Positions 25,950 through 33,575 of a stretch of 42,430 bases of DNA are shown in pieces; within the stretch, counting starts at the first letter, position 1, and each line of letters starts with the position of its first letter. The stretch is from assembly GCA_013215605.1 (NCBI GenBank), contig JABSQW010000068.1, positions 3,696-46,125 on the forward strand. Direction: 5' to 3'. The position numbers were made by a program, and so were the translations under genes. The notes beneath the pieces are model-generated. The model searched no databases, was not told the origin of the DNA, and worked only from the letters and a program-made list of their open reading frames with translations. The stretch is from Myxococcales bacterium. Lineage in GTDB: Bacteria > Myxococcota_A > UBA9160 > SMWR01.

Positions 25950-27218
25950 TCAGACGGCGGCGTTTCCCACTTCCGTTCGGGTCCGCATCGCCCCGCGGAC
26001 GAGCGCGAGGGTCTGCGCGCCCACCGCACGGGAGCCGTGCCGGCGTTCGAGGAGCGCGCGGGCGCCGCGCCCAAGGCGCCGCGCAAGCTCGGGACTCGAG
26101 GTGATCTCCTTCACCGCGTCGGCCATGTGGCCCGCGCCGTCGTCGGCACCGAGCAGCCAGGCAGACTCACCGTGGTCGAACCCGTCGGCTACCGATCGAC
26201 GGGCCACGATCGCGCGGGCGGCCTCCATGTAGGTGAGGAGCTTGATGGGAAAGCCGCCGGGTCGGTGGCGGGGGAGCAGGGCGACCGCACAGGCGAACAC
26301 GAGCAGACGGGCCTCCTCGGCGTCGACACGCAGCACGCGGAGGAGACCCGCGTGCCGACGCATAAAGGCGTCGCAGGCAGCTTCGCTTCCGTGCGTCGCG
26401 ACGACGACCGGAAGCGGCGCCACCGAGCGCGCCGTCTCGGCGAGATCGCCGAGGTCCTGGTAGCCGTCGAGGTTTCCCGAATAGAGCGCGAAGCGGCCGG
26501 GTTCGAGCTGGTGGCGCGCGCACGCGGCGTCGATCGCGGCAGGCGACGGTGACGGCCCGGGGGCGAGGCCCGGTGGAATCACTTCGATGCAGCGGCCAAC
26601 GCCGACGCGCGGGCCGAGCGCGTCGGCGGTCGCGCGCGAGAGCGCAAGCAAGGCATCGCAGCGGCGCGCGAGTGAGGCGTCGAGGGCGCGGCCGCACGCG
26701 TCGAGCGCGCGATCGACGAGACCCCTCCGGGTCTCCGCCCCGCTGCCGTCGCTGGCGAGGCGGTAGCTCGAGAGCTCCTGCCCCATCAGTGTGTGGGCGA
26801 CGTAGATCACCGGGGCGTGGTGCAACGGCCGCGTCGCGAGCGCGACGACCGCCGCTTCGACATTGTGGGCGAGCACCGCGTCGAAGCCGACGCCGCGCTT
26901 CGTTCGAACCAGGAGTGCAGCGAGACAGGCGTCCGCCAGGGGTTTCACGAGGTTCGGGCCCGCGCGCAGCGAGCGCGGCGAGACGGCGCGCGAAATCCGC
27001 AGTACGCGGAGGTTGTCGGGCTCGGCACCTTCACCGCGGCCGTAGCAGAGCAGCGAGACGTCCGCGCCGGCGGCCTGCAGCGCACGCGCCTGATCGCGCG
27101 CGAATACCTGCGAGCCCTGAGCGAGCGGGAACGGGAACGCGCCGACGATGGCGATGCGGAGCGGAGATCCCGACCCGGTGTGGCGCGCCGGCGCCGGTGC
27201 TTCCCCGGCGGCGGACAC
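25950..27218 (-). CDS. GT4-like (GT-B fold) glycosyltransferase
   Basis: A 422-residue cytoplasmic glycosyltransferase. The N-terminal Rossmann domain starts RIAIVGAFPFPLAQGSQVFARD, with the Gly-Ser acceptor loop; IEVIPPGLAPG marks the domain hinge, and the donor half holds ALYSGNLDGYQDL, VVVATHGS and the E-x7-E-like region RPGGFPIKLLTYMEAARAIVA. The last block is the nucleotide-sugar site of GT4 enzymes. The GTG at 27218 begins 4 nt after the GT2 gene stop (27222), so it is last in a three-gene operon. Donor and acceptor are unknown. Confidence 0.88.
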   Translation of the reverse strand: MSAAGEAPAPARHTGSGSPLRIAIVGAFPFPLAQGSQVFARDQARALQAAGADVSLLCYGRGEGAEPDNLRVLRISRAVSPRSLRAGPNLVKPLADACLAALLVRTKRGVGFDAVLAHNVEAAVVALATRPLHHAPVIYVAHTLMGQELSSYRLASDGSGAETRRGLVDRALDACGRALDASLARRCDALLALSRATADALGPRVGVGRCIEVIPPGLAPGPSPSPAAIDAACARHQLEPGRFALYSGNLDGYQDLGDLAETARSVAPLPVVVATHGSEAACDAFMRRHAGLLRVLRVDAEEARLLVFACAVALLPRHRPGGFPIKLLTYMEAARAIVARRSVADGFDHGESAWLLGADDGAGHMADAVKEITSSPELARRLGRGARALLERRHGSRAVGAQTLALVRGAMRTRTEVGNAAV

Positions 27219-27221
27219 CGG

Positions 27222-28028
27222 CTAGGTGCTCGGTCCGAGGTCGCGCGGCGCGGACGGCTCGAGGACCGCGGGACTCCGGAGGTCGCGATACAGGCTGGCG
27301 AGCTCGATCAGCGCGCGCACCAGCACCCGCGGTCGCGCGCCGCTCTGCCGGCCGTGGCGACGTCGCCAGTGCGTCACGGGGACCTGGTGGATCCGGGCAC
27401 CCGACGCCCGGGCGCGGACGAGAATCTCGGTGTTGACGAACGCACCGATCGACTCGATGGGGATCTGCGCGATGACGTGGCGGTGGAAGATCTTGAACGC
27501 GCAGTCGATGTCGCGCACGCGCAGGTCGAACAGCGTTCGCACGACGAACATCCATACCCGCGCGATGAAGCGCCGGTGCCAGGGGTCGACGCGCGGCGAG
27601 CGGTAGCCCGCGACGATGTCGAAGTCGCCGGTGTGCTGCATGAGCAGGGAAAGCTCGTCGAGGTCGAACTGGAGGTCCGCGTCGCTGAAGAAGACGAGGT
27701 CGCCGCGCGCGGCGCGCAGACCCGAGCGGAGAGCAGCGCCGTAGCCCTGATTCGACGCGTGCCGGATCAGCCGGATGCGCTGCTCGGTCCGGCGGCGCGT
27801 TTCGACGATCGGTACGCTGCGGTCGCGACTGCCGTCGTCGACCACGATGATCTCGAAGTCGGTGGCGAGACGCGGCGCGAGTGCGAGCGCGCTGTCGAGC
27901 AGGGGACCGACATTGCTCTCCTCGTCGAACACCGGAAAGACGAGCGAGAGCTGCGGCCGTCCGGTCGTGATCCGGGGCTCGCCCCCGTGCGGTTTCGGGT
28001 ACGCGTCGCGCTTCGACCGGCGGGTCAC
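27222..28028 (-). CDS. GT2-family glycosyltransferase, dolichyl-phosphate-mannose-synthase-like
   Basis: A 268-residue GT-A enzyme: LSLVFPVFDEESNVGPLL (about 27-44), EIIVVDDGSRDRS (59-71), NQGYGAALRSGLRAARGD and the metal-binding FFSDADLQFD, then DIDCAFKIFHR. This order matches DPM1/polyprenol-phosphate glycosyltransferases, which charge lipid carriers for GT-C enzymes. It lacks C-terminal membrane helices. The GTG start overlaps the upstream phosphoesterase stop (GTGA). Its lipid-linked sugar could feed the GT-C enzyme at 9041-11065, but that is inference. Confidence 0.9.
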   Translation of the reverse strand: MTRRSKRDAYPKPHGGEPRITTGRPQLSLVFPVFDEESNVGPLLDSALALAPRLATDFEIIVVDDGSRDRSVPIVETRRRTEQRIRLIRHASNQGYGAALRSGLRAARGDLVFFSDADLQFDLDELSLLMQHTGDFDIVAGYRSPRVDPWHRRFIARVWMFVVRTLFDLRVRDIDCAFKIFHRHVIAQIPIESIGAFVNTEILVRARASGARIHQVPVTHWRRRHGRQSGARPRVLVRALIELASLYRDLRSPAVLEPSAPRDLGPST

Positions 28029-29731
28029 TCGAGGTACCCGAGCGCGCGCAGCCGGTCGGCGACGAGGTGCTCCTCGTCATCCGTGTAGTCGACGCGGTCG
28101 CGCGTGGTGGCCCGCTCCGTGTCGTCCGTCGAAGCGTCGATGCCGAGGGCGCGCAGCAGCGTGGGAGTGACGTGTTCGAGGTTCATCGGACTGGGAATCT
28201 CGAGGCTGTCTGCAGCGGGGCCCGTCGCGATCCAGATGCCCTCCTGGCGGTGGGTGCCGTTCATTCCGCGTCCCCTTCCACCGGCGAGCTCGTCGTCCCC
28301 GAGCGTTCGAACACTCGCGACATCTGGATCCGACCACGGCGTGCCGACGAGCGACAGACCGTAGCCGTCGTCGAGGGCGAGTTCGACCACCACGTCGGGT
28401 GCGCGGTCGACGTGCGGGCCGTCGTAGACCTCTTCGCGACGGCGGGCGCGGGCGACCACGGGGGCACCGCCGGGCAGCGTCCACTCGCGCAGCGCCGCGA
28501 TCACGTCGTCGCGGACGCGCTCGTAGTCGTCTGCGGCCACACAACCGTCGGCCTCCCGGCCGCGGACGTTGAGCCACACGCCCGGCTGGGTGTTGACCTC
28601 CTCGCTGAACGCGGCCGTTCGCGACCAGTCGATGCCGCCGAAGCGCGCTGCACTCTCGAGACGCGCCGCGGCGAACCGAGCGCGGCGGAAGATGTGCTGC
28701 GCGACACGCGGCGGGAGCACGCGGAGCGCCGTGTCCCGGGTCGCGCGGGCGAGCGCGTCGAAGCCGAGGAAACCGCCGCCGTTTCGCCCGCCCGAACGGC
28801 TGAGCAGTCCGCACTCCGCCAGGCGCGCGGCCAGGTGGACGACCCGCTTCGCCGCACCCCCAGCACCGTGGTCCGAGGCCACCACGCACAGCGCGTCCTC
28901 GCCGAACGCCTCTCGGATCTCTCCGCACGCCGCGTCGAGGCGCTCGTAGACCGCGGACACGGCGTCACGCCGGACGGCGCTCGCGCTCGGGTCGTGGCGC
29001 GGGGAATTGGGGTCATGATCGCGCCAGAAGTGGTGGCAGACCGTGTCGCTCTCGGAGAACACCACCACCGCCAGCTCCGGGGGCTTCCCCCGATCGCGCA
29101 GCGCACGCAGGGCCTCGAGGGCGAAGGCCGTCTTGCGGTCGATGCGCGCCAGGAGACGCCCCGCGGCGCGCTCGTGCCAGCCGTCGTCGTGAGCCGCTTC
29201 GTCGAGGTCCGGCGCCATCCAGGGGCCCACGCGGTCGGCGATCTCCCGGTAGAGGACGGGATCGCTGGCCGAGCTCGCGTCGGTGCCCGTCGAGACCGGC
29301 GAATCGAAGCCGGAGACGAGCAGGCCGTCGACGGGCTCCGGGGGGAAGGTGGCGGGCATCCCGAGGCAGAGGATGGGAGAGCCCGCCCCGTTCGCCCGGG
29401 CGAAGAGTGAGTCTCCGCTGCGGTGGGTCGCGTTGGCGAACTCGATCCGGTAGGCGCCGGGGACCTTCTGGGTGAAATCGAAGATGCCGTGGCGGCCGGG
29501 TCCGAGGCCGCTCATGAAGGTCGACCAGGCGGGGAAGCTCATGGGCGGGCGGGTGGATAGAAGCGGGCAGCTGCGACCGGCCGCCCGCCAGGCCGTGAGG
29601 TTTGGAAGGCGACCCGTGGGGGACAGGCGGTCGATGACCTCGAAGGTCGCCCCGTCGAGGCCGAGCACCAGAATCGGCCGGCGAGCGGCCCGAGGGCGGC
29701 TCGCCCCAGCCGTGGGAGGGCGGGTCGACAT
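28025..29731 (-). CDS. AlkP-superfamily phosphodiesterase/nucleotide pyrophosphatase-like protein
   Basis: A 568-residue protein. Metal-site motifs: ILVLGLDGATFEVIDRL (about 20-36), the nucleophile region PPMSFPAWSTFMSGLGPGRHGIFDF, FSESDTVCHHFWRDHDP and VVASDHGAG, then NGTHRQEGIWIATGP, as in type-I phosphodiesterase-like proteins. There is no signal peptide, so the protein is cytoplasmic or membrane-associated. The end reads VADRLRALGYL, the same C-terminal motif as the lipoprotein at 22718-24112. It is first in an operon with GT2 and GT4 genes; such trios occur in surface glycan or phosphoglycan synthesis. The start codon abuts the divergent rplC promoter. Confidence 0.85.
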   Translation of the reverse strand: MSTRPPTAGASRPRAARRPILVLGLDGATFEVIDRLSPTGRLPNLTAWRAAGRSCPLLSTRPPMSFPAWSTFMSGLGPGRHGIFDFTQKVPGAYRIEFANATHRSGDSLFARANGAGSPILCLGMPATFPPEPVDGLLVSGFDSPVSTGTDASSASDPVLYREIADRVGPWMAPDLDEAAHDDGWHERAAGRLLARIDRKTAFALEALRALRDRGKPPELAVVVFSESDTVCHHFWRDHDPNSPRHDPSASAVRRDAVSAVYERLDAACGEIREAFGEDALCVVASDHGAGGAAKRVVHLAARLAECGLLSRSGGRNGGGFLGFDALARATRDTALRVLPPRVAQHIFRRARFAAARLESAARFGGIDWSRTAAFSEEVNTQPGVWLNVRGREADGCVAADDYERVRDDVIAALREWTLPGGAPVVARARRREEVYDGPHVDRAPDVVVELALDDGYGLSLVGTPWSDPDVASVRTLGDDELAGGRGRGMNGTHRQEGIWIATGPAADSLEIPSPMNLEHVTPTLLRALGIDASTDDTERATTRDRVDYTDDEEHLVADRLRALGYLE

Positions 29732-29753
29732 GCCCGCAGCTACCTCCTATATT
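29725..29753 (+). promoter_or_regulatory. Sigma70-like promoter of rplC
   Basis: -35 TCGACA (29725-29730) and -10 TATATT (29748-29753) each match the consensus at 5 of 6 bases and are separated by 17 bp. Transcription would start near 29760, giving a leader of about 47 nt with a 6-bp hairpin CTCCGG/CCGGAG (29768-29785) and a GGAG ribosome site at 29795-29798. The -35 touches the start codon of the divergent gene. Confidence 0.65.
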
Positions 29754-29806
29754 GCGGCGCCTTCCTCCTCCGGCCCCGCCCGGAGCGGCTTCTCGGAGAA
29801 TCGCCG

Positions 29807-30451
29807 GTGGCCATTCAGCTTCTTTGCCGCAAGATCGGCATGACCCAGATCTACAACGAGAGCGGGGAGTGTATCCCGGTCACCGTGCTGCGGGCCGATT
29901 CCAACGCCATCGTCCAGAAGAAGACACAAGAGAAGGACGGCTACACCGCGCTGCAGGTCGGTGCTGAGGAGACGCGTCCCTCGCGCACGTCGAAGGTCCG
30001 ACAGGGCCATTTCGACAAGGCCGGCGTGGCCCCCCATCGGCACCTCATCGAGTGCCGTGTGACCCCGGAAGAAGCCGAGGGCTACGAGCTCGGCCAGCGG
30101 CTCAACGTCGAGATGTTCGAGCAGGGACAAAGGGTCGACGTGACGGGCACCTCGAAGGGGCGCGGCACGGCCGGCGTGGTGAAGCGCCACAATTTCGCCG
30201 TGAAGCGCCGCACCCACGGCACCCATGAGTACTTCCGACACGCCGGCGCGATCGGCGCGGGCAGCTATCCCGGCCGCGTCTTCAAGGGCATGAAGATGCC
30301 CGGTCGCTACGGGAACGAGCGCTCCACCACGGTCGATCTCGAGGTGGTGAAGATCGAGACGGAGAAGGGTCTGCTGTTCGTCCGCGGAGCTGTACCCGGC
30401 CACACGGACAGCCTCGTCCGGGTGCGCGCCTCCGTGAAGGCCCGCGCCTGA
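29807..30451 (+). CDS. rplC: 50S ribosomal protein L3, outside the S10 operon
   Basis: A 214-residue protein matching L3 along its length: CRKIGMTQIYNESGECIPVT, VDVTGTSKGRGTAGVVKRHN, the extended loop THGTHEYFRHAGAIGAGSYP and GRVFKGMKMPGRYGNE, reaching the peptidyl-transferase centre in the ribosome. The position methylated by PrmB in E. coli (Gln150) is Ser here. The GTG at 29807 has GGAG 8 nt upstream and its own promoter. No rpsJ, rplD, rplW or other ribosomal gene is adjacent; the neighbour is rlmE, which methylates 23S rRNA. It may be the only L3, relocated, or a paralogue. Confidence 0.93.
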   Translation: MAIQLLCRKIGMTQIYNESGECIPVTVLRADSNAIVQKKTQEKDGYTALQVGAEETRPSRTSKVRQGHFDKAGVAPHRHLIECRVTPEEAEGYELGQRLNVEMFEQGQRVDVTGTSKGRGTAGVVKRHNFAVKRRTHGTHEYFRHAGAIGAGSYPGRVFKGMKMPGRYGNERSTTVDLEVVKIETEKGLLFVRGAVPGHTDSLVRVRASVKARA

Positions 30452-30469
30452 GACCTTCCCGGGGCCCCC

Positions 30470-31075
30470 CTGGCCTACCAGCGCAAAGACCACTACCACC
30501 AGCGCGCCAAGCGCGAGGGATATCGGTCGCGCGCCGCCTACAAACTTCTCGAAATCCAGAAGGCCCACCGTCTGCTGCGCGCCGGCCACAAGGTGGTCGA
30601 TCTCGGCTGCTGGCCGGGTGGCTGGCTTCAGGTCGCCGCCGAGCTGGTGGGTCCCAGAGGGCGCGTGGTCGGTGTCGATCTCGCGGCTCTGGACCCGCCG
30701 CTAAAGAATGAGAATGTGTTCGCATTCGAGGGCGACCTGACGGACCCCGAGCTCCTCGGGCGCCTCACGGAGGGGGTCGGCGGGCGGGCCGACGTTCTCC
30801 TGTCCGACGCCGCGCCGAAGCTCACGGGCGTTCGGGCGACGGACCGCGTGCGTGAGGAAGCGCTGCTGGAAGGCATCGAGGCCGCGATTCCGCTACTTCT
30901 CCGCAGAGGTGGAACACTTCTCGTGAAAATTCTCGAAGGTCCAGAAACGCGCGAGATCGACGCTCGGATCCGTCGCGGGTTCGCCAAGGCGAAGACCCTG
31001 AAACTGGCGTCGACCCGCAAGGGGAGCAGCGAGCAGTATCTCCTGGCCCGGGACTACACGACGCTCGACACCTGA
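30470..31075 (+). CDS. rlmE: 23S rRNA 2'-O-methyltransferase RlmE (FtsJ), apparent CTG start
   Basis: Methylates the ribose of U2552 in 23S rRNA at a late assembly step. The protein (201 residues from the CTG) shows [20 protein letters not shown] at the N-terminus, SAM site [35 protein letters not shown] and SSEQYLLAR, giving the K-D-K-E catalytic set (Lys25, then the SDAAP Asp, VKI Lys and SSE Glu). The conserved N-terminus is encoded with no ATG, GTG or TTG before it: the only plausible start is CTG at 30470. A GTG at 30593 would delete the catalytic Lys and the N-terminal helix. The gene is in the same frame as rplC, 18 nt after its TGA. Confidence 0.88.
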   Translation: MAYQRKDHYHQRAKREGYRSRAAYKLLEIQKAHRLLRAGHKVVDLGCWPGGWLQVAAELVGPRGRVVGVDLAALDPPLKNENVFAFEGDLTDPELLGRLTEGVGGRADVLLSDAAPKLTGVRATDRVREEALLEGIEAAIPLLLRRGGTLLVKILEGPETREIDARIRRGFAKAKTLKLASTRKGSSEQYLLARDYTTLDT

Positions 31076-31146
31076 ACTTTTCGAACCCGTTCGCAAAATA
31101 CCGAGACCGCCCGGCGCCGCGCGTCGGAACCGTTCTGGAGATCCAA

Positions 31147-31620
31147 ATGAGCGAGCGCCCCTTTCACATTCTCGGCATCCAGCAGATCGCGGTCGGCGCG
31201 GCCGACAAGGCGCCCCTGCGAAAGCTGTGGGTCGACACCCTGGGCTTCCGGCCCGCGGGTGAGTACCGGAGCGAGTCGGAGAATGTCGATGAGGACATCC
31301 TCGAGGTGGGGCTGGGCCCCCACAAAGTGGAGGTCGACCTCATGCAACCCATCGACCCCGACGGCCGCCCCAAGGTCCACGACCCCGCGCTGAACCACAT
31401 CGGCCTGTGGGTCGACGACCTACCGACCGCCGTCGGGTGGCTGGAAGAACAGGGCGTGCGCTTCACCCCCGGCGGCATCCGCAAGGGCGCTTCCGGCTAT
31501 GACGTCACCTTCATCCACCCCAAGGGCAACGACACCTCGCCCATCGGCGGCGCCGGCGTCCTCATCGAACTCGTCCAGGCGCCCCCGGAAGTCATCGCTG
31601 CCCTATCTCCCCATCTCTAG
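31147..31620 (+). CDS. VOC-superfamily (glyoxalase-like) protein
   Basis: A 157-residue protein with two beta-alpha-beta-beta-beta modules of the vicinal oxygen chelate fold: [20 protein letters not shown] and [10 protein letters not shown] in the first, [20 protein letters not shown] and GVLIELVQ in the second. Compared with methylmalonyl-CoA epimerase, the second-module His (NHIG) and the final Glu (IELVQ) are present, but the first His is replaced by Gln (IQQIAV). It may bind metal differently or be a lyase or epimerase with another substrate. The ATG has GGAG 7 nt upstream. Confidence 0.82.
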   Translation: MSERPFHILGIQQIAVGAADKAPLRKLWVDTLGFRPAGEYRSESENVDEDILEVGLGPHKVEVDLMQPIDPDGRPKVHDPALNHIGLWVDDLPTAVGWLEEQGVRFTPGGIRKGASGYDVTFIHPKGNDTSPIGGAGVLIELVQAPPEVIAALSPHL

Positions 31621-31649
31621 ACCCCCAACCCGCAACTTGCGTGCAATTT

Positions 31650-31771
31650 GGGGACGTTGTTACCTCCTCGACACTTCGGGGCGCTCCTCCCCACGGGGTA
31701 CAGGCGGTCGGCAGACGCGAGTCCCCGAGTCCCCAAGGAACGTCCCCGAGTTGCGAAGGAAGGTCCCCAAG
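31650..31771. repeat. GGGGACGTT inverted pair and 21-bp tandem repeat
   Basis: GGGGACGTT at 31650-31658 is the reverse complement of AACGTCCCC at 31739-31747. The second copy lies in two 21-bp units (31726-31746 and 31747-31767) that agree at 17 of 21 positions, with a partial third (CAAGTC). The patch lies between the VOC gene and the DUF1329 gene and runs to within a few bases of its ribosome site. It resembles the GGGGAC-type dispersed repeats linked to REP-type transposases, but no transposase is present. Confidence 0.55.
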
Positions 31772-31789
31772 TCGGGGGAGAGGTGGCGG

Positions 31790-33109
31790 ATGGGGATTGG
31801 GTGGTTGGGAGTGTTGGCGGTGGTTCTCTGTGGGGCCAGGGTGGCGGGGGCCCAGGCGGACGATGCCGGGTCGGATTCGCAGGTGTTCGACGAGGGCGAG
31901 GTGATCACCTTCGACGATGTCCGGCGTCTCCGACCCTACCTGCCCGAAGAGTTCTGGGACAATCGCGACTTCTTCTTCTACGAGGGGATGAACCTCGAGA
32001 TCGGGCCCACCCAGGCCGACTACTCCGCGGCCCGGGAGTACGCCGCCGCCACCGAGCGCTATCGCGGCCAGCCCCGCATCGGGCCCGACGGCAGTCTCGA
32101 AAACTACAAAGCCGGCCAGCCGTTCCCCATGGATGAGATCGACTGCGCGGGTGACCCCCAGGCCGGCGTGAAGGTCATGTGGGACCACAAGTACCAGTGG
32201 CGCGGTTCCGGCGGGCAGCCGGCGAGCTTCTTCTACTCGTACTGGGATCGCGGCGAGCAGCTGCCCCTCTACTATGAGGGCACGGCGTCGGGCGTGCAGT
32301 TGTCGCGCCGAGTCGAGAAGCAGTTCGAGAAGACCGACGGCGACGTCTTCCGCGGCGAGAAGCGAACCGGTGCGGGTGGCGCGCAGGTGGATGCCCCTTT
32401 CGACGCCCGCGGCATCATGCTGCTCACGTTCCGCTACAAGAGTTCGGAGCGGCCGCGCGCCGAGGCGAAGAACGACGACACCTGGGTGTACGTCCCGACG
32501 CTGCGTCGCGTTCGCCGCATCTCGACCGCGCAACGCACCGACGCCGTCGCCGGTACCGACTTCACCCTCGACGACCTGTTCAGCTTCAACGGCGTGGTCC
32601 CCCAATACGAGTGGGAGTGTCTGGAGGAGACGCTGGCCATCGCCCCGATGAACACCAAGGTGAAGGCCTACCCGTACGAGCGCGAGCACAACTTTGGACC
32701 GTACGGGCTTTCGTACGCAGACGACCGCTGGGAGCTTCGCGACACGTTCGTCATGAAGATGGTCCCGAAGAACGACGACCACCCCTACCGGTACAAGATC
32801 ATCTACCTCGACAAGCAGACCCTCACCGCCCACTACTCGTTCGCGTACGACCGCAAGGAAGAGCTCTGGAAGATCATCACGCACAACAAGCGCTGGAGTG
32901 AAGACCACCGCCTGACCGGCGAGTACTACCTCCCCTGGGAAGGCATCGAGTCGGTGCGCGACCACCACATCGTGAGCGACATGATCATCAACGTGCAGAC
33001 GGGAACCGGGAATCGCATCGAGTTCTGGGACCGGACCGGCATGCCGTTCAAGAGCAAGGGCAAGATCCGGCGCTTCATCGACGTCGGTCGCCTCACCAAG
33101 GGGCGCTGA
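31790..33109 (+). CDS. DUF1329-family exported protein
   Basis: A 439-residue protein with a signal peptide (MGIGWLGVLAVVLCGARVAG, cleavage near AQA) and the DUF1329 body: FDDVRRLRPYLPEEFW, YWDRGEQLPLYYEG, DDTWVYVPTLRRVRRISTAQ, YKIIYLDKQTLTAHYSFAYD. The family is periplasmic or outer-membrane, related to LolB/LolA-like lipid-binding folds, and usually sits near RND-type exporters and DUF1302 proteins, which are absent here. The ATG at 31790 has GGGGGAG about 9 nt upstream; the open frame starts at 31499 inside the VOC gene without similarity. Confidence 0.9.
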   Translation: MGIGWLGVLAVVLCGARVAGAQADDAGSDSQVFDEGEVITFDDVRRLRPYLPEEFWDNRDFFFYEGMNLEIGPTQADYSAAREYAAATERYRGQPRIGPDGSLENYKAGQPFPMDEIDCAGDPQAGVKVMWDHKYQWRGSGGQPASFFYSYWDRGEQLPLYYEGTASGVQLSRRVEKQFEKTDGDVFRGEKRTGAGGAQVDAPFDARGIMLLTFRYKSSERPRAEAKNDDTWVYVPTLRRVRRISTAQRTDAVAGTDFTLDDLFSFNGVVPQYEWECLEETLAIAPMNTKVKAYPYEREHNFGPYGLSYADDRWELRDTFVMKMVPKNDDHPYRYKIIYLDKQTLTAHYSFAYDRKEELWKIITHNKRWSEDHRLTGEYYLPWEGIESVRDHHIVSDMIINVQTGTGNRIEFWDRTGMPFKSKGKIRRFIDVGRLTKGR

Positions 33110-33122
33110 GGCGGGTCGAAGG

Positions 33123-33563
33123 GTGGTCAGCGTTGCCAAGCGCCACCATGACGCCGCGCGCCGAATACCCATCCGCCTGTTGCGATCGCGGCTTGCGGCG
33201 CACTCTTTCAGGCGCGACATGGCGAAGCGCTTGTCCGCCGCGAGCCCGGGCTTGCAGGTGGTCTACCTCGCTCCGCACGCCGAGTGCGAGATCCGCGAGG
33301 ACGGACTCATCGGTTCGGAAGCGATCGTTGCGCAACGGCCCGTTGCGCCGCGCGAACTCGCCCGCGCGATTCGCCGAGCTCTGGCGCGGGCGGCGTCTCC
33401 CGGGCGGCCGTCGCAATGCCGTGATGTGATACTGTCCGACGCGCTCCCCGAACACGAGCCGGAGTCTCGACCGGACAGCCACGGTGCAACGCCTTCCCTC
33501 CCCCACCGCAAACCGCCCGCGCCCGACGCGCACCGCGCTCTCGGGAAGACTGCGGACCTCTGA
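33123..33563 (+). pseudogene. Remnant of a response-regulator receiver domain
   Basis: A 146-codon frame whose residues 33-90 (33219-33392) read like the second half of a receiver domain of hybrid kinases: MAKRLSAASPGLQVVYLAPH, then AECEIREDGLIG, IVAQRPVAPRELARAIRRAL. The switch Lys-Pro pair appears as Arg-Pro, and the first half with the phosphoacceptor Asp is missing because the DUF1329 gene ends at 33109. The flanks look like non-coding sequence, so I call it a degenerate fragment, not a working regulator. It occupies most of the 466-nt gap between the DUF1329 and SDR genes; I see nothing else in that gap. Confidence 0.45.
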
Positions 33564-33575
33564 ATTTCGCGTCTG

